Assembly (NCBI RefSeq): GCF_007644035.1
Contig: NZ_VMTV02000909.1
Span: forward strand, 62,001 to 126,000
DNA: 64,000 nt
Reading direction: 5' to 3'
From: Vogesella mureinivorans
GTDB taxonomy: Bacteria; Pseudomonadota; Gammaproteobacteria; Burkholderiales; Chromobacteriaceae
Shown: piece by piece, positions 1-8,696 of the stretch
Numbering within the stretch: position 1 is the first letter of the stretch
Layout of the letters: every line of letters begins with the position of its first letter
Notes under the pieces: model-generated
The model's database searches: none
The model's input: the letters and a program-made list of their open reading frames with translations, nothing else
What the model was told of the DNA's origin: nothing
Position numbers and translations under genes: made by a program

Positions 1-1413
1 GAATACACCTCGCGCCTGATCGAGCGCAAGTTGGCCGACTTTGGCGTAGATGTGAAGGTAATTGCCGCCTACCCCGGCCCGGTGATTACACGCTATGAAA
101 TCGAGCCCGCCATCGGGGTAAAGGGCGCACAGATCGTCAACCTGATGAAAGATCTGGCCCGCGCCCTGAGCCTGGTATCCATTCGCGTAGTAGAAACCAT
201 CCCGGGCAAAACCTATATGGGCCTGGAGCTGCCGAACCCCAAGCGCCAGATCGTGCGCATGTCTGAAATCGTCGGCTCGGAAAGCTACCAGAACATGCCA
301 TCCAAGCTGGCCATGGCACTGGGCAAGGACATTGCCGGGCAGCCCGTCTCTGCCGACCTGGCAAAGATGCCACACGTACTGGTGGCGGGCACCACCGGAT
401 CCGGCAAGTCGGTGGCCATCAATGCCATGATTCTGTCGGTGCTATATAAGGCCACGCCAAAAGAAGCCCGCCTGATCATGGTGGACCCGAAAATGCTGGA
501 GCTATCGGTATACGAAGGCATCCCGCATCTGCTGGCCCCGGTGGTAACCGACATGAAGCAAGCGGCCAACGCACTGAACTGGTGTGTGGGCGAAATGGAG
601 CGCCGCTACCGGCTGATGTCCAAACTGGGTGTACGCAACCTGGCCGGCTTTAACCAGAAGATTCGTGACGCCGAAAAAGCGGGCGAGAAAATACCCAACC
701 CGTTCAGCCTGACGCCCGACATGCCAGAGCCGCTGGAAACGCTGCCGCTGATCGTGGTAGTCATCGACGAGCTGGCCGACCTGATGATGGTAGCGGGTAA
801 GAAAATCGAAGAGCTGATTGCCCGCCTAGCCCAAAAAGCGCGGGCGGCCGGCATCCACCTGATTTTGGCCACGCAGCGCCCGTCGGTGGATGTGATCACC
901 GGCCTGATCAAGGCCAACATTCCTACCCGTATTGCCTTCCAGGTATCCAGCAAGATAGATAGCCGTACCATTCTGGACCAAATGGGCGCAGAAACCCTGC
1001 TAGGCCAGGGCGATATGCTGTACCAGCCCCCCGGCACCAACTACCCGCTGCGCGTACACGGCGCCTTTGTGGCCGACGAAGAAGTGCATCATGTGGTGGA
1101 GTTCCTCAAAACCACGGGCGAGCCAGACTACGTAGACGGCATTCTCACCGGCACGCCCGAGGGCGATGAAGCGGGTGGTGATGCGGGGGCTGCTGGTGGC
1201 GGTGGCGATATGGAAGCCGACCCGCTGTACGACGAAGCCGTGGCGATTGTGATAAAAACCCGCAAAGCGTCCATTTCATCCGTGCAGCGCCAGCTACGCA
1301 TCGGCTATAACCGCGCGGCCCGGCTGATTGAACAAATGGAAGCCACGGGTATTGTCTCTGCCATGGAAACCAACGGTAACCGCAGCGTGCTGGTGCCCAT
1401 GCGCGAAGAGTAA
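1..1413 (+). CDS. ftsK: DNA translocase FtsK, C-terminal part (5' end outside window)
   Basis: The reading frame is open from base 1, so only the motor and the C-terminal domain are present (470 residues). The RecA-like ATPase has a Walker A motif, GTTGSGKS, at about residues 130-137 of the fragment and a Walker B-like stretch, [13 protein letters not shown], further on. A glycine-rich linker follows, then a winged-helix gamma domain ([22 protein letters not shown]), which in FtsK binds KOPS sequences and activates XerCD at dif. Known role: septum-anchored pump that clears chromosome ends during division. The N-terminal membrane segments lie upstream of the window. A perfect hairpin terminator follows the stop codon. 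Confidence 0.97.
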   Translation, partial: EYTSRLIERKLADFGVDVKVIAAYPGPVITRYEIEPAIGVKGAQIVNLMKDLARALSLVSIRVVETIPGKTYMGLELPNPKRQIVRMSEIVGSESYQNMPSKLAMALGKDIAGQPVSADLAKMPHVLVAGTTGSGKSVAINAMILSVLYKATPKEARLIMVDPKMLELSVYEGIPHLLAPVVTDMKQAANALNWCVGEMERRYRLMSKLGVRNLAGFNQKIRDAEKAGEKIPNPFSLTPDMPEPLETLPLIVVVIDELADLMMVAGKKIEELIARLAQKARAAGIHLILATQRPSVDVITGLIKANIPTRIAFQVSSKIDSRTILDQMGAETLLGQGDMLYQPPGTNYPLRVHGAFVADEEVHHVVEFLKTTGEPDYVDGILTGTPEGDEAGGDAGAAGGGGDMEADPLYDEAVAIVIKTRKASISSVQRQLRIGYNRAARLIEQMEATGIVSAMETNGNRSVLVPMREE

Positions 1414-1435
1414 GCCCCTGCCCTCTTTTATCTAC

Positions 1436-1464
1436 AATGGCCGCCTTGCGGCCATTGCTTTTTA
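1436..1464 (+). terminator. Rho-independent terminator after ftsK
   Basis: A perfect 9-bp stem (AATGGCCGC / GCGGCCATT) with a 3-nt loop is followed by a GCTTTTT run. It lies 23 bp after the ftsK stop and separates ftsK from hemH. Confidence 0.85.
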
Positions 1465-1511
1465 TCGCTAGCCGGTTAAGCTAGGCGCACTCGCTTTGTA
1501 CTGGACAAATC

Positions 1512-2597
1512 ATGCCCGCACTACTGAAAGAACCCGCGTTTCGCCACGATTACACCCCGAAAACAGGCATTCTGCTGATTAATCTGGGTACGCCAACGGC
1601 ACCTACAGCCAAAGCACTCCGCCCCTATCTAAAGCAGTTTTTGTCCGATAGCCGTGTCATTGAAATCCCCAAGGCGATCTGGTGGTTCATTCTTAACGGC
1701 ATCATTCTGAATGTACGCCCGGCAAAAAGTGCGGCGAAATACGCCACGATCTGGACACCGGATGGCTCCCCCTTGCTGGTGCACACCCAAAAGCAGGCAA
1801 CGCTGCTAAAAGGCCTGCTGGGCGAGCAAGGCATGCGCAACCTGGTGGTGGACTACGCCATGCGCTACGGCCAGCCATCTGTCGAGCAAACCATGATCAA
1901 GATGCGGGAAGCCGGCGTAGAGCGCCTGCTAGTGATACCGCTGTACCCGCAATACGCTGGCTCATCCAGCGCCACCGCGCTGGACGACGTGTTCCGCACC
2001 CTGCAAAAAATGCGCAACATGCCGGAAGTGCGCACCGTACGCCACTTTCACGATCACCCCGCCTATATACAGGCACTGGCAGATAGCGTGCGCGAACACT
2101 GGCGCCTGAACGGTCGGGCAGAAAAACTGGTGATGAGCTTTCATGGTGTGCCACGCTTCACGCTGGACAAAGGGGACCCCTACCACTGCGAATGCCTCAA
2201 AACCGGCCGTTTGCTGGCCGAAGAGCTGGGGCTGAGCAAGGCGGAATACGTGGTCAGCTTCCAGAGCCGGTTTGGCAAAGCAGAATGGATCAAACCCTAC
2301 ACCACCGAGGTACTCAGCCAGTTGGCGCGCGATGGCGTATCGAAAATTGACATCATGTGCCCGGGCTTTGTGGGCGACTGCCTGGAGACCCTGGAAGAAA
2401 TTGCCATGGAAGGAAAAGAAGATTTCCTGACCCACGGCGGCAAGGAGTACCGCTATATAGCCTGCCTGAACGAGCGCCCGGCATGGATTACCGCCCTGGC
2501 AGAAATCGCTGCGGCCAACCTGGGTGGCTGGATAACAACACCGGATGATGCAGAAATGCGACAACTACGTGCCCGCAGCTGTGGCGCAAAAAGCTAG
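1512..2597 (+). CDS. hemH: Ferrochelatase
   Basis: Inserts ferrous iron into protoporphyrin IX, the last step of protoheme synthesis. The 361-residue length fits bacterial HemH. The early LLINLGTP motif, the metal-binding His in SFHGVP (about His211) and the [14 protein letters not shown] segment with the conserved catalytic Glu are all visible. The ATG at 1512 opens the family-typical N-terminus and there is no better start downstream. It stands alone between two terminators. One copy of the repeated 10-mer TGCGGCCAAC (2510-2519) is embedded in the reading frame near the C-terminus, encoding Ala-Ala-Asn. Confidence 0.97.
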   Translation: MPALLKEPAFRHDYTPKTGILLINLGTPTAPTAKALRPYLKQFLSDSRVIEIPKAIWWFILNGIILNVRPAKSAAKYATIWTPDGSPLLVHTQKQATLLKGLLGEQGMRNLVVDYAMRYGQPSVEQTMIKMREAGVERLLVIPLYPQYAGSSSATALDDVFRTLQKMRNMPEVRTVRHFHDHPAYIQALADSVREHWRLNGRAEKLVMSFHGVPRFTLDKGDPYHCECLKTGRLLAEELGLSKAEYVVSFQSRFGKAEWIKPYTTEVLSQLARDGVSKIDIMCPGFVGDCLETLEEIAMEGKEDFLTHGGKEYRYIACLNERPAWITALAEIAAANLGGWITTPDDAEMRQLRARSCGAKS

Positions 2598-2618
2598 AAA
2601 AAGGCCAATTTTTTTCAC

Positions 2619-2650
2619 AAAGGCGCACCTCAATGGTGCGCCTTTGTTCA
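2619..2650 (+). terminator. Terminator after hemH
   Basis: An 11-bp stem, AAAGGCGCACC / GGTGCGCCTTT, with a TCAAT loop. The downstream T run is interrupted, so the tail is weaker than in the other terminators of this window. Confidence 0.7.
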
Positions 2651-2753
2651 TTTGTGAAAACTTTGTTCAATAAGTGCATGGTGCAGCACACCATAAAGAG
2701 GCATGAGACAAATTTATGTCGAACAATATTCAAAACATTGTTTGCGACCTTCG

Positions 2754-2783
2754 TTGACACTGAAAGAAACGGCTCCGCATAAT
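2754..2783 (+). promoter_or_regulatory. Sigma-70 promoter of the first livK-like gene
   Basis: A perfect -35 box TTGACA (2754-2759), an 18-bp spacer and a -10 box CATAAT (2778-2783) lie about 75 bp upstream of the ATG at 2859. The gene also has a good ribosome site (AGGGGA) upstream of its start. Together they predict strong constitutive-type expression. Confidence 0.7.
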
Positions 2784-2858
2784 CCCTGCCATCTGCTCAT
2801 CCAAAAGATGTAACGCAGGTTTTTCAAGTCACAGACTTAAGATCAGGGGAAACACAAG

Positions 2859-4079
2859 ATGAATAAATTTGCTCGTCTGAGCCTTTTTGCGGCTGCCGCC
2901 ATTGCACTCACTGCCTGCGGCAACAAGGAAGAAAAACCGGCTGGCGAAGCATCCGCCGCAGCTGCTGAAGCTGGCGGTGAAACCGTTGTCAAAATCGGTC
3001 AAGTGTCGCCGCTGACTGGCCCGATTGCCCACCTGGGTAAAGACAACGAGCTGGGCGCCAAGCTGGCTATCGAAGACCTGAACGCTGAAGGCGTTGAGAT
3101 CGGTGGCAAGAAAATCAAATTCGAACTGGTATCCGAAGATGACCAGGCCGACCCGAAAATCGGCACCCAGGTTGCTCAACGCCTGGTTGATGCAGGCGTC
3201 GTTGGCGTAGTAGGCCACCTGAACTCCGGCACCACCATCCCGGCTTCCAAAATCTACTCCGACGCTGGCCTGCCACAAATCTCCCCATCCGCCACTAACC
3301 CTGACTACACCAAGCAGGGTTACAAAACTACCTTCCGCGTTATCGCTAACGATGTACAGCAAGGTAAAGCACTGGGCGAGTTTGCAGTTGACGGCCTGAA
3401 AGCCAAAAAAGTAGCCATCATTGATGACCGTACTGCTTACGGCCAAGGTCTGGCTGATGAATTCGAAAAAGCGATCAAAGCCAAAGGTGGCGCCATCGTT
3501 AAACGCGAATTCACCACCAACACCGCCACTGACTTCAACGCCATTCTGACTTCGATCAAAGGCTCCGCACCGGACGTCATCTTCTACGGCGGTATGGATG
3601 CACAAGCAGGCCCGCTGGCCAAGCAAATGCAGCGCCTGGGTATCAAAGCCAAGCTGATGGGTGGTGACGGTTGGCAGACCCCGGAGTTCATCAAGCTGGC
3701 AGGCGAAGCCTCTGAAGGCCAGTACTCCTCCAGCTGCGGTATGCCACGTGACAAGATGCCTGGCTTCGCTGCCTTCAATGACAAGTTCAAGGCCAAGTTC
3801 AACACCGAAGTACAGATCTACGCACCATACGAGTACGATGCTGTTCGCGTACTGGTAGAAGCCATGAAACGTGCAGGCTCCACCGACCCGAAAACCTACC
3901 TGGCTGAAGTTGGCAAAACCAACTACACCGGCGTAACCGGCCCGATCGCCTTTGATGAGAAAGGTGACATCAAAGACGGCGCCGTGACCGTTTACCAGGT
4001 TAAAGGCGGTAAGTGGGAAGTGGTTTCCACTGTAGGCGGCCCGGCTTCTGCCGCCCCAGCTGCTAGCGCTGCTCAGTAA
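2859..4079 (+). CDS. Branched-chain amino acid ABC transporter substrate-binding lipoprotein (copy 1)
   Basis: Periplasmic binding protein of the LivJ/LivK (Leu/Ile/Val-binding) type, 406 residues. The first 20 residues form a lipoprotein signal peptide ending in the lipobox LTAC, so the mature protein should be anchored by Cys20. The fold-type start VVKIGQVSPLTGPIAHLGKD and the AIIDDRTAYGQGLADEFEKA segment are characteristic. The C-terminus ends in an Ala/Pro-rich tail. It has its own strong promoter and terminator. A close paralogue lies immediately downstream, and no permease or ATPase genes are nearby, so it must partner with a transporter encoded elsewhere. The ligand cannot be read from the sequence. 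Confidence 0.92.
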   Translation: MNKFARLSLFAAAAIALTACGNKEEKPAGEASAAAAEAGGETVVKIGQVSPLTGPIAHLGKDNELGAKLAIEDLNAEGVEIGGKKIKFELVSEDDQADPKIGTQVAQRLVDAGVVGVVGHLNSGTTIPASKIYSDAGLPQISPSATNPDYTKQGYKTTFRVIANDVQQGKALGEFAVDGLKAKKVAIIDDRTAYGQGLADEFEKAIKAKGGAIVKREFTTNTATDFNAILTSIKGSAPDVIFYGGMDAQAGPLAKQMQRLGIKAKLMGGDGWQTPEFIKLAGEASEGQYSSSCGMPRDKMPGFAAFNDKFKAKFNTEVQIYAPYEYDAVRVLVEAMKRAGSTDPKTYLAEVGKTNYTGVTGPIAFDEKGDIKDGAVTVYQVKGGKWEVVSTVGGPASAAPAASAAQ

Positions 4080-4099
4080 TTCTTACTGACACCGCCATG

Positions 4100-4129
4100 A
4101 AACGGCGCCCTCGGGCGCCGTTTTTTATT
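4100..4129 (+). terminator. Terminator after livK-like copy 1
   Basis: GC-rich stem AAACGGCGCC / GGCGCCGTTT with a very short loop, followed by TTTTTT. It separates the two paralogues. The 220 bp that follow, up to 4350, hold no gene I can support and presumably carry the promoter of copy 2. Confidence 0.9.
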
Positions 4130-4350
4130 TGCACTTGCACAACAATACATGGCTGGCTAATATGTTGCGCTGCAGTGCCGATTGTATCCTTTCGCCACTC
4201 CCCGCTTTTCTTGCAGCCCGCCACCCATGGGCCTGCTGAAAACGCACCCGCTGTATTACCCGCCCCAACAGGGCCGGTATCACGCCTGAAATCCACCTGC
4301 CATCACCTATAAAACAATGCCCCCGCGCAGGGGCAGGGACAAGCTTTACC

Positions 4351-5553
4351 ATGAACAAAATCATCAATGCTTCGCTGGTAGCCGCCACGGCTGCTGCTCT
4401 GGCCGCATGTGGCGCCTCCGACAAAGCCGCGACCACAGAAAGCAGCACGCCTGCCGCTAGTGCAGACCAGCTGACTGTAAAAATCGGTTCGGCCAACCCG
4501 CTCACCGGCCCATTTGCCCATTGGGGTCGTGACGCAGATAACGGGGTTCAGCTGGCGATTGAAGAAGCCAATGCCGCAGGTGTAACCCTGGGTGGCCAAA
4601 AAGTAAAATTCGAAGTGGTATCCGAAGACGACCAGGCAGACCCCAAAGCCGCCACGCAAGTAGCGCAACGCTTTATCGACAGCGGTGTTGTGGCAGTCGT
4701 CGGCCACCTGACCTCTGGCGCAGCCATTCCCGCATCGCGCATCTACAACGATGCAGGCGTGCCGATGGTGGCGGGTTCGGTCACCAGCCCGAAATTCACC
4801 CAGCAAGGCTACAACAACACCTTCCGCATCATTGCCAATGACCTGCAACAAGGTCAGGCATTGGCCAAGTTTGCGGTTGGCCAGCTAAAAGCACAGCGCA
4901 TTGCCGTCATTGACGACCGCACCACCTATGGCCAAGGCCTGGCAGACGATTTTGCCAAATCGGTAGAAGCCGCGGGCGGCAAAGTTGTGAAGCGCGAGTA
5001 CACCACTAACAGTGCTACCGACTTCATGGCTATTCTGACTTCGCTCAAAGCGCAGAACCCGGATCTGATCTTCTACGGTGGCATGGACGCCCAAGCCGGC
5101 CCAATGGTGAAACAGCTACGCAAACTGGGCATGAAAGCCGCATTCATGGGTGCGGATGGCGTGAATACGCCAGAGTTTGCCAAGCTGGCAGGTAAAGACG
5201 CAGAAGGTGCCTACGCCTCCAGCGCCGGCGCACCAAAAGAAGCCATGCCAGGCTACGCCAGCTTTAATGACAAATTCAAAGCCCGTTTCAAGACCGACAT
5301 CCAGGCGTACGCCCCTTACACCTACGATGCAGCTCGCGTTCTGCTGGATGCCATGAAGCGCGCAGAGTCAGCAGACCCGAAAAAATTCATGCCAGAAATT
5401 GCCAAAACCCAGCTGCAAGGGGTAACGGGCGAGATTGCATTCGAACCAAATGGCGATATCAAGAATGGTGCAGTGAGCCTGTACCAGCTACAAGCCGGTA
5501 GCTGGAAAGGCCTGACACCAGATACAGCCAAAACAGCCTCTGCTGCACAGTAA
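4351..5553 (+). CDS. Branched-chain amino acid ABC transporter substrate-binding lipoprotein (copy 2)
   Basis: A 400-residue LivK-type binding protein, clearly paralogous to the gene just upstream. The two share long stretches such as KIG(Q/S)..PLTGP.AH.G.D, EDDQADPK, IDDRT.YGQGLAD and IFYGGMDAQAGP. A lipoprotein signal ends in the lipobox LAAC (Cys20). The ATG at 4351 opens the signal peptide directly. The copies differ most at the extreme N- and C-termini and in the linker after the lipobox. A tandem duplication followed by divergence is the simplest reading, perhaps giving two ligand specificities to one transporter. No transporter subunits are present here. Confidence 0.92.
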   Translation: MNKIINASLVAATAAALAACGASDKAATTESSTPAASADQLTVKIGSANPLTGPFAHWGRDADNGVQLAIEEANAAGVTLGGQKVKFEVVSEDDQADPKAATQVAQRFIDSGVVAVVGHLTSGAAIPASRIYNDAGVPMVAGSVTSPKFTQQGYNNTFRIIANDLQQGQALAKFAVGQLKAQRIAVIDDRTTYGQGLADDFAKSVEAAGGKVVKREYTTNSATDFMAILTSLKAQNPDLIFYGGMDAQAGPMVKQLRKLGMKAAFMGADGVNTPEFAKLAGKDAEGAYASSAGAPKEAMPGYASFNDKFKARFKTDIQAYAPYTYDAARVLLDAMKRAESADPKKFMPEIAKTQLQGVTGEIAFEPNGDIKNGAVSLYQLQAGSWKGLTPDTAKTASAAQ

Positions 5554-5558
5554 TAAAA

Positions 5559-5624
5559 AAGCGCCCTAGGGCGCTTGTGATTGATGACAAACCCGGCTTG
5601 CAATGCAAGCCGGGTTTGTTTTGT
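5559..5624 (+). terminator. Double terminator after livK-like copy 2
   Basis: Two hairpins in series: a fully palindromic AAGCGCCCTAGGGCGCTT at 5559-5576, then a 15-bp stem with an AAT loop at 5587-5619 followed by TTTTGT. The second also insulates the convergent minus-strand gene that ends at 5755. A smaller CCCGGC-TTT-GCCGGG hairpin lies at about 5665-5679. Confidence 0.85.
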
Positions 5625-5754
5625 AAGTAGAGGGCCCGCGCATTCAAATACTTACATGAAGCGGCCCGGCTTTGCCGGGTCCGGCCAAACCAGCGCCAGT
5701 ACTTTGTCAGCAGCCAGAAGCACCCTAGAGCGCTTTTTTAATACTGTGCTGCTA

Positions 5755-6363
5755 TCAGAATTGAGACTGCAACCCCAAAGACAGCAGACGTGACTTGATC
5801 GCAGTATCGCCTACCTTGCCTTTACCGAACGCCTCAAACTCTGCGCGAATAGCCAACCCTTTTTGCAGTGCGTAGGTAATGCCAGCCCCGTAGTGCGCCA
5901 CGGTTTTAGATTTCTTCTCGCTTAAAGTTGCTGCATAACCAGTCTGAGACCAGCTTTCATTGTAATTCGTGTTGAGATTTGCTACGCCCAGCTTGGCAAA
6001 TGCGGAAAAATTTCCCGATAGCGGTGCAATAGCAATAGCAGATAGCGATAGCGCTTTCACCTTAATGGTGCCGGCCCCACTTTCTGTTGCACTATATCGC
6101 CAAGCAAACTTCTCTTTACCTACATCCGTATAGGCACCCTCTATCGCCATATTGGGCATGATCTGATATCCAGCGTACAGCTTATAACCTGTGGTAGTGC
6201 TATCCCGTGTAACTGCCAACCCGCTATCAGGTGCATCATCTTTTACATAGCCGCTACCTACGGCAGCGCCAGCGTACCATGCACCATCACCAGCCATTGC
6301 TGCATGGCTAAAGGCAACACAAAGAATCAGCCCCAGATATTTTGAAGAAGGACGCCTGTTCAT
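5755..6363 (-). CDS. Outer-membrane beta-barrel protein (OmpA-like / opacity-type porin fold)
   Basis: A 202-residue secreted protein starting at the ATG at 6363, which has a GGAG ribosome site five bases upstream; an upstream in-frame extension lacks one. A signal peptide (LGLILCVAFSHAAMA) precedes a mature start, GDGAWYAGAAVGSGYVKDD, typical of small 8-stranded barrels. Alternating hydrophobic strands follow, and the last residue is Phe (LLSLGLQSQF), the usual BamA-recognition signal. Family-level call only: it could be an adhesin, an OmpW/OmpA-type porin or an uncharacterised barrel. It lies just downstream of the CDI island, and the surrounding DNA is visibly more AT-rich than the core genes. 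Confidence 0.75.
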   Translation of the reverse strand: MNRRPSSKYLGLILCVAFSHAAMAGDGAWYAGAAVGSGYVKDDAPDSGLAVTRDSTTTGYKLYAGYQIMPNMAIEGAYTDVGKEKFAWRYSATESGAGTIKVKALSLSAIAIAPLSGNFSAFAKLGVANLNTNYNESWSQTGYAATLSEKKSKTVAHYGAGITYALQKGLAIRAEFEAFGKGKVGDTAIKSRLLSLGLQSQF

Positions 6364-6463
6364 TTTCACTCCGTTGTGATTGGTTAATTGCATCAAAAAT
6401 AAATGCCAAGCAACTATCGCATAGAATAAAAATGCGCACAGCATGAATTGTCCATTTCAATTT

Positions 6464-7138
6464 TTAAATTATTGATAGGCTGCGCATCCTTACAGAATAT
6501 ACAAGTGAATCTGTGCTTATTTTGCAATAGATCCAGGTCTTGCTTTGCAGAGAGTTGTCTTGCAAGGGGTTCTGTTGAGCAAATCGGGGGGCTTGCTCCG
6601 GTGAAATAGCCATCCGTATCCGACATGCCAGGGCATTAAGTAGTTGGCCGCAGCCGGTGATGTGTTGCCCGCTGGCGACGGCGCCTTGCAGCAAGCAATA
6701 GCCTATCTGTTGATAGACTTGCTCTGCCGGCATGACAGCTGTGGGCGCTTGCAGCTGCTGCAGGCGCTGGTTGATCTCATCGCCATCGATGGTGTCGTCC
6801 GGGTCATCTTCGTAATCGGCCGGTTTCTGGTAGTCGTATTCGATGTGGTATGTGCCGTCGGGGTACAGGGTGAAGGTGAGGCCCCAGATACGGCGGCCCG
6901 TGGTGCCTAAGTGTTCGTCGCGGAAACAAACCAATGAACGGGAACATACTATCCCCAAGTCAAAGGGAGGGCTCTTGTCATTCACAATAGCAAAGCCATC
7001 TACAACTCTTGTCAGACTTGTTTGAGTCGACTCCTCCCAAATCGAGGACTCAAGCACTACATACTGCCAATCATCATCGGCAACATACCAATGAACTAAT
7101 CTTTCAAAATTACCAAATAAATTATCTAGTCCAATCAT
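6464..7138 (-). CDS. Putative YezG/DUF600-like immunity protein with a CdiA-derived 3' end
   Basis: 224 residues from the ATG at 7138; a GTG at 7150 overlapping the toxin fragment's stop by 4 nt is the alternative. The central segment WGLTFTLYPDGTYHIEYDY, followed by an acidic run and an EQVYQQIGY helix, resembles the YezG/DUF600 immunity family, which partners DNA/RNA non-specific nuclease toxins. That fits the nuclease fragment directly upstream. After about residue 150 the protein no longer looks like that family: it reads LLQGAVASGQHITG, which matches CdiA-repeat coding DNA at 10559-10583, then runs on in unrelated sequence to a chance stop. The gene therefore appears truncated and fused to a recombination scar. 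Function after fusion is uncertain. Confidence 0.5.
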   Translation of the reverse strand: MIGLDNLFGNFERLVHWYVADDDWQYVVLESSIWEESTQTSLTRVVDGFAIVNDKSPPFDLGIVCSRSLVCFRDEHLGTTGRRIWGLTFTLYPDGTYHIEYDYQKPADYEDDPDDTIDGDEINQRLQQLQAPTAVMPAEQVYQQIGYCLLQGAVASGQHITGCGQLLNALACRIRMAISPEQAPRFAQQNPLQDNSLQSKTWIYCKISTDSLVYSVRMRSLSII

Positions 7139-7146
7139 ACGCACAC

Positions 7147-7452
7147 TCACTGAATAAAATAACGCGGTGGTTGGCGAATACCATTCACTTCAATTGTCAC
7201 TCCAAACCCACTCGGTCTCACCCCACCACTCGCAGAATAACCCACATCGATCTTGATACTGACCGTCTTGCCCGCCTCCAGCTCTTTGCGCAGATAGTTT
7301 TCCATGGCTCTCCAGTCCTTGCGGTTCAGCGTTGACGATTGTGGCACCAGGTTGATGCGGTCACCGGCGCCACCCAGGCTAGCCGCTACCAGATGGCCAC
7401 CTTCATCACCAGCCTGCCCACACTTGCCCACGCAGGCTTGCTGACCACTCGG
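7147..7452 (-). pseudogene. Orphan CDI toxin tip: DNA/RNA non-specific endonuclease fragment
   Basis: An in-frame remnant of about 100 codons that begins right after the stop of the upstream immunity-like gene and has no credible start. It reads VGKCGQAGDEGGHLVAAS, then GGAGDRINLVPQ and LNRKDWRAMENYLRKEL, the signature of the NUC-type nuclease tips found at the C-termini of polymorphic toxins (His of GGH as general base, Asn/Asp region for metal binding). The delivery part is missing, so it can only be a donor cassette for recombination or a dead remnant. Its stop overlaps the possible GTG start of the next gene, as in toxin-immunity pairs. Confidence 0.65.
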
Positions 7453-8007
7453 TCAAGTCTGATATTGCTTTGCCAGCTCTATCGCACGATCCAGCATTTC
7501 AGAAGTGATGTATGGGACAAAACCCAACCGATCACCCTGCTCAAAACTTTTACGGTAGTACACCAGGCGGGCCACATCTCCTGCCACTGCCAACGCTGCC
7601 AGATGGCGGAGGGGCATCGCACCTTTGGCGTTGGTTGGTAAATTACGATAAGCCACCAGCCCATCTTCAAGACTCTGCGTATCAGCCCAAGTAATAGCCT
7701 TCTCAGAAAGCCGCAAAACATCCTCCACCAAAAGGCTAGATAATTTCTCTGGAGATTCGTTCAGAGAAAATATAGGCTCATATGCGATTTCCTCCCCAGC
7801 AATGAATGCCACGCAACTGGAAAAATCAACAGATGAAATCGAAGGCATTAAGCTAACTCTAAAATGATCAACTCGCTTACCGATAGTAGGAATCACTGCC
7901 ACCACTTTCTCATTAATATCAAAAAAGCAAACACACACTCCCACCTCATCTGCCCTACACTTCCAGCCATACTGTTGAAGAATAGAGATGAAATCTGATT
8001 CATTCAT
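7453..8007 (-). CDS. Probable immunity protein, DUF6990-like
   Basis: 184 residues from the ATG at 8007 (an upstream in-frame extension lacks a ribosome site). The C-terminal half, with LPTNAKGAMPLRHLAALAV, DVARLVYYRKSFEQGDRLGF and MLDRAIELA, matches my memory of the DUF6990 family found beside polymorphic toxins. The N-terminal half is less diagnostic. No signal peptide or membrane segment is seen, so it should be cytoplasmic. Its cognate toxin module is not visible: the gene upstream is another immunity gene and the nuclease tip downstream seems to belong with the YezG-like gene. It is probably an orphan immunity gene retained for protection against siblings. Confidence 0.5.
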   Translation of the reverse strand: MNESDFISILQQYGWKCRADEVGVCVCFFDINEKVVAVIPTIGKRVDHFRVSLMPSISSVDFSSCVAFIAGEEIAYEPIFSLNESPEKLSSLLVEDVLRLSEKAITWADTQSLEDGLVAYRNLPTNAKGAMPLRHLAALAVAGDVARLVYYRKSFEQGDRLGFVPYITSEMLDRAIELAKQYQT

Positions 8008-8109
8008 TTTACAGCCCCAAGAAATGTACCCACCGCAAACCACCCATTTCGCACAAAAACAACCCCTTAAATTCAGAATTCCAAAAAATTTGCGCCGGCG
8101 ATTTGAAAA

Positions 8110-8694
8110 TCAGCACAATCCAAGAGCATAAAATTGCAAGTCACCAATCACAGAGTGTAAATAATTCCTATCAAGCACAATTTCTCTTACGCGCGTATTT
8201 TTAACATTAGAAGATTTGAAATCACCATCTCGCAGCGAAACATTGCAAGCCAAAATCCTAACCTTACCACCACTGGCCACTGCAAATACAAAACAACCAC
8301 TCTCCATTAATGATTGCGGTGAAAGAGTATACCCATAAAAATTATCAACAAAGCAATGGTCATGCAAATCACCATAACACCAATCATCCTCATCAGCCTC
8401 TATTCCAAAGTGCTTTTCAAGCATGAAAATAAATGCCGCAGCAGGCTCAAGAGCAAATAAGAAATCACTTTCAATAAAATCGAATGAACTTGACACCCCC
8501 CCACTGCACAACATCGGGATGGTTTCTGTGGCCAGGCTTACACTCAGAACCTCTTCTTTCGCCTTATCCTTACGGCATGAGAAAGCTTCTCCATTCAAAA
8601 ACAGAAATAGCAATCCATTCTTGAAATAATCATCACTCCATTCATCAACAACTTCTAAAAGGAAGGCCGCCTTATATGGATCACCAAATAACAT
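8110..8694 (-). CDS. Immunity protein, Imm42-like
   Basis: 194 residues. The ATG at 8694 lies 2 bp after the stop of the orphan CdiA fragment and is preceded by an AAGGGG ribosome site. The N-terminus MLFGDPYKAAFLLEVVDEW and the later CFVFAVASGGKVRILA resemble the Imm42 family of polymorphic-toxin immunity proteins (recognised from memory). No secretion signal, so it should act in the cytoplasm. Position and family both point to it neutralising the HWSGSTG-type toxin tip encoded immediately upstream. The gene is clearly AT-richer than the housekeeping genes, as usual for mobile immunity genes. Confidence 0.6.
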   Translation of the reverse strand: MLFGDPYKAAFLLEVVDEWSDDYFKNGLLFLFLNGEAFSCRKDKAKEEVLSVSLATETIPMLCSGGVSSSFDFIESDFLFALEPAAAFIFMLEKHFGIEADEDDWCYGDLHDHCFVDNFYGYTLSPQSLMESGCFVFAVASGGKVRILACNVSLRDGDFKSSNVKNTRVREIVLDRNYLHSVIGDLQFYALGLC

Positions 8695-8696
8695 AA

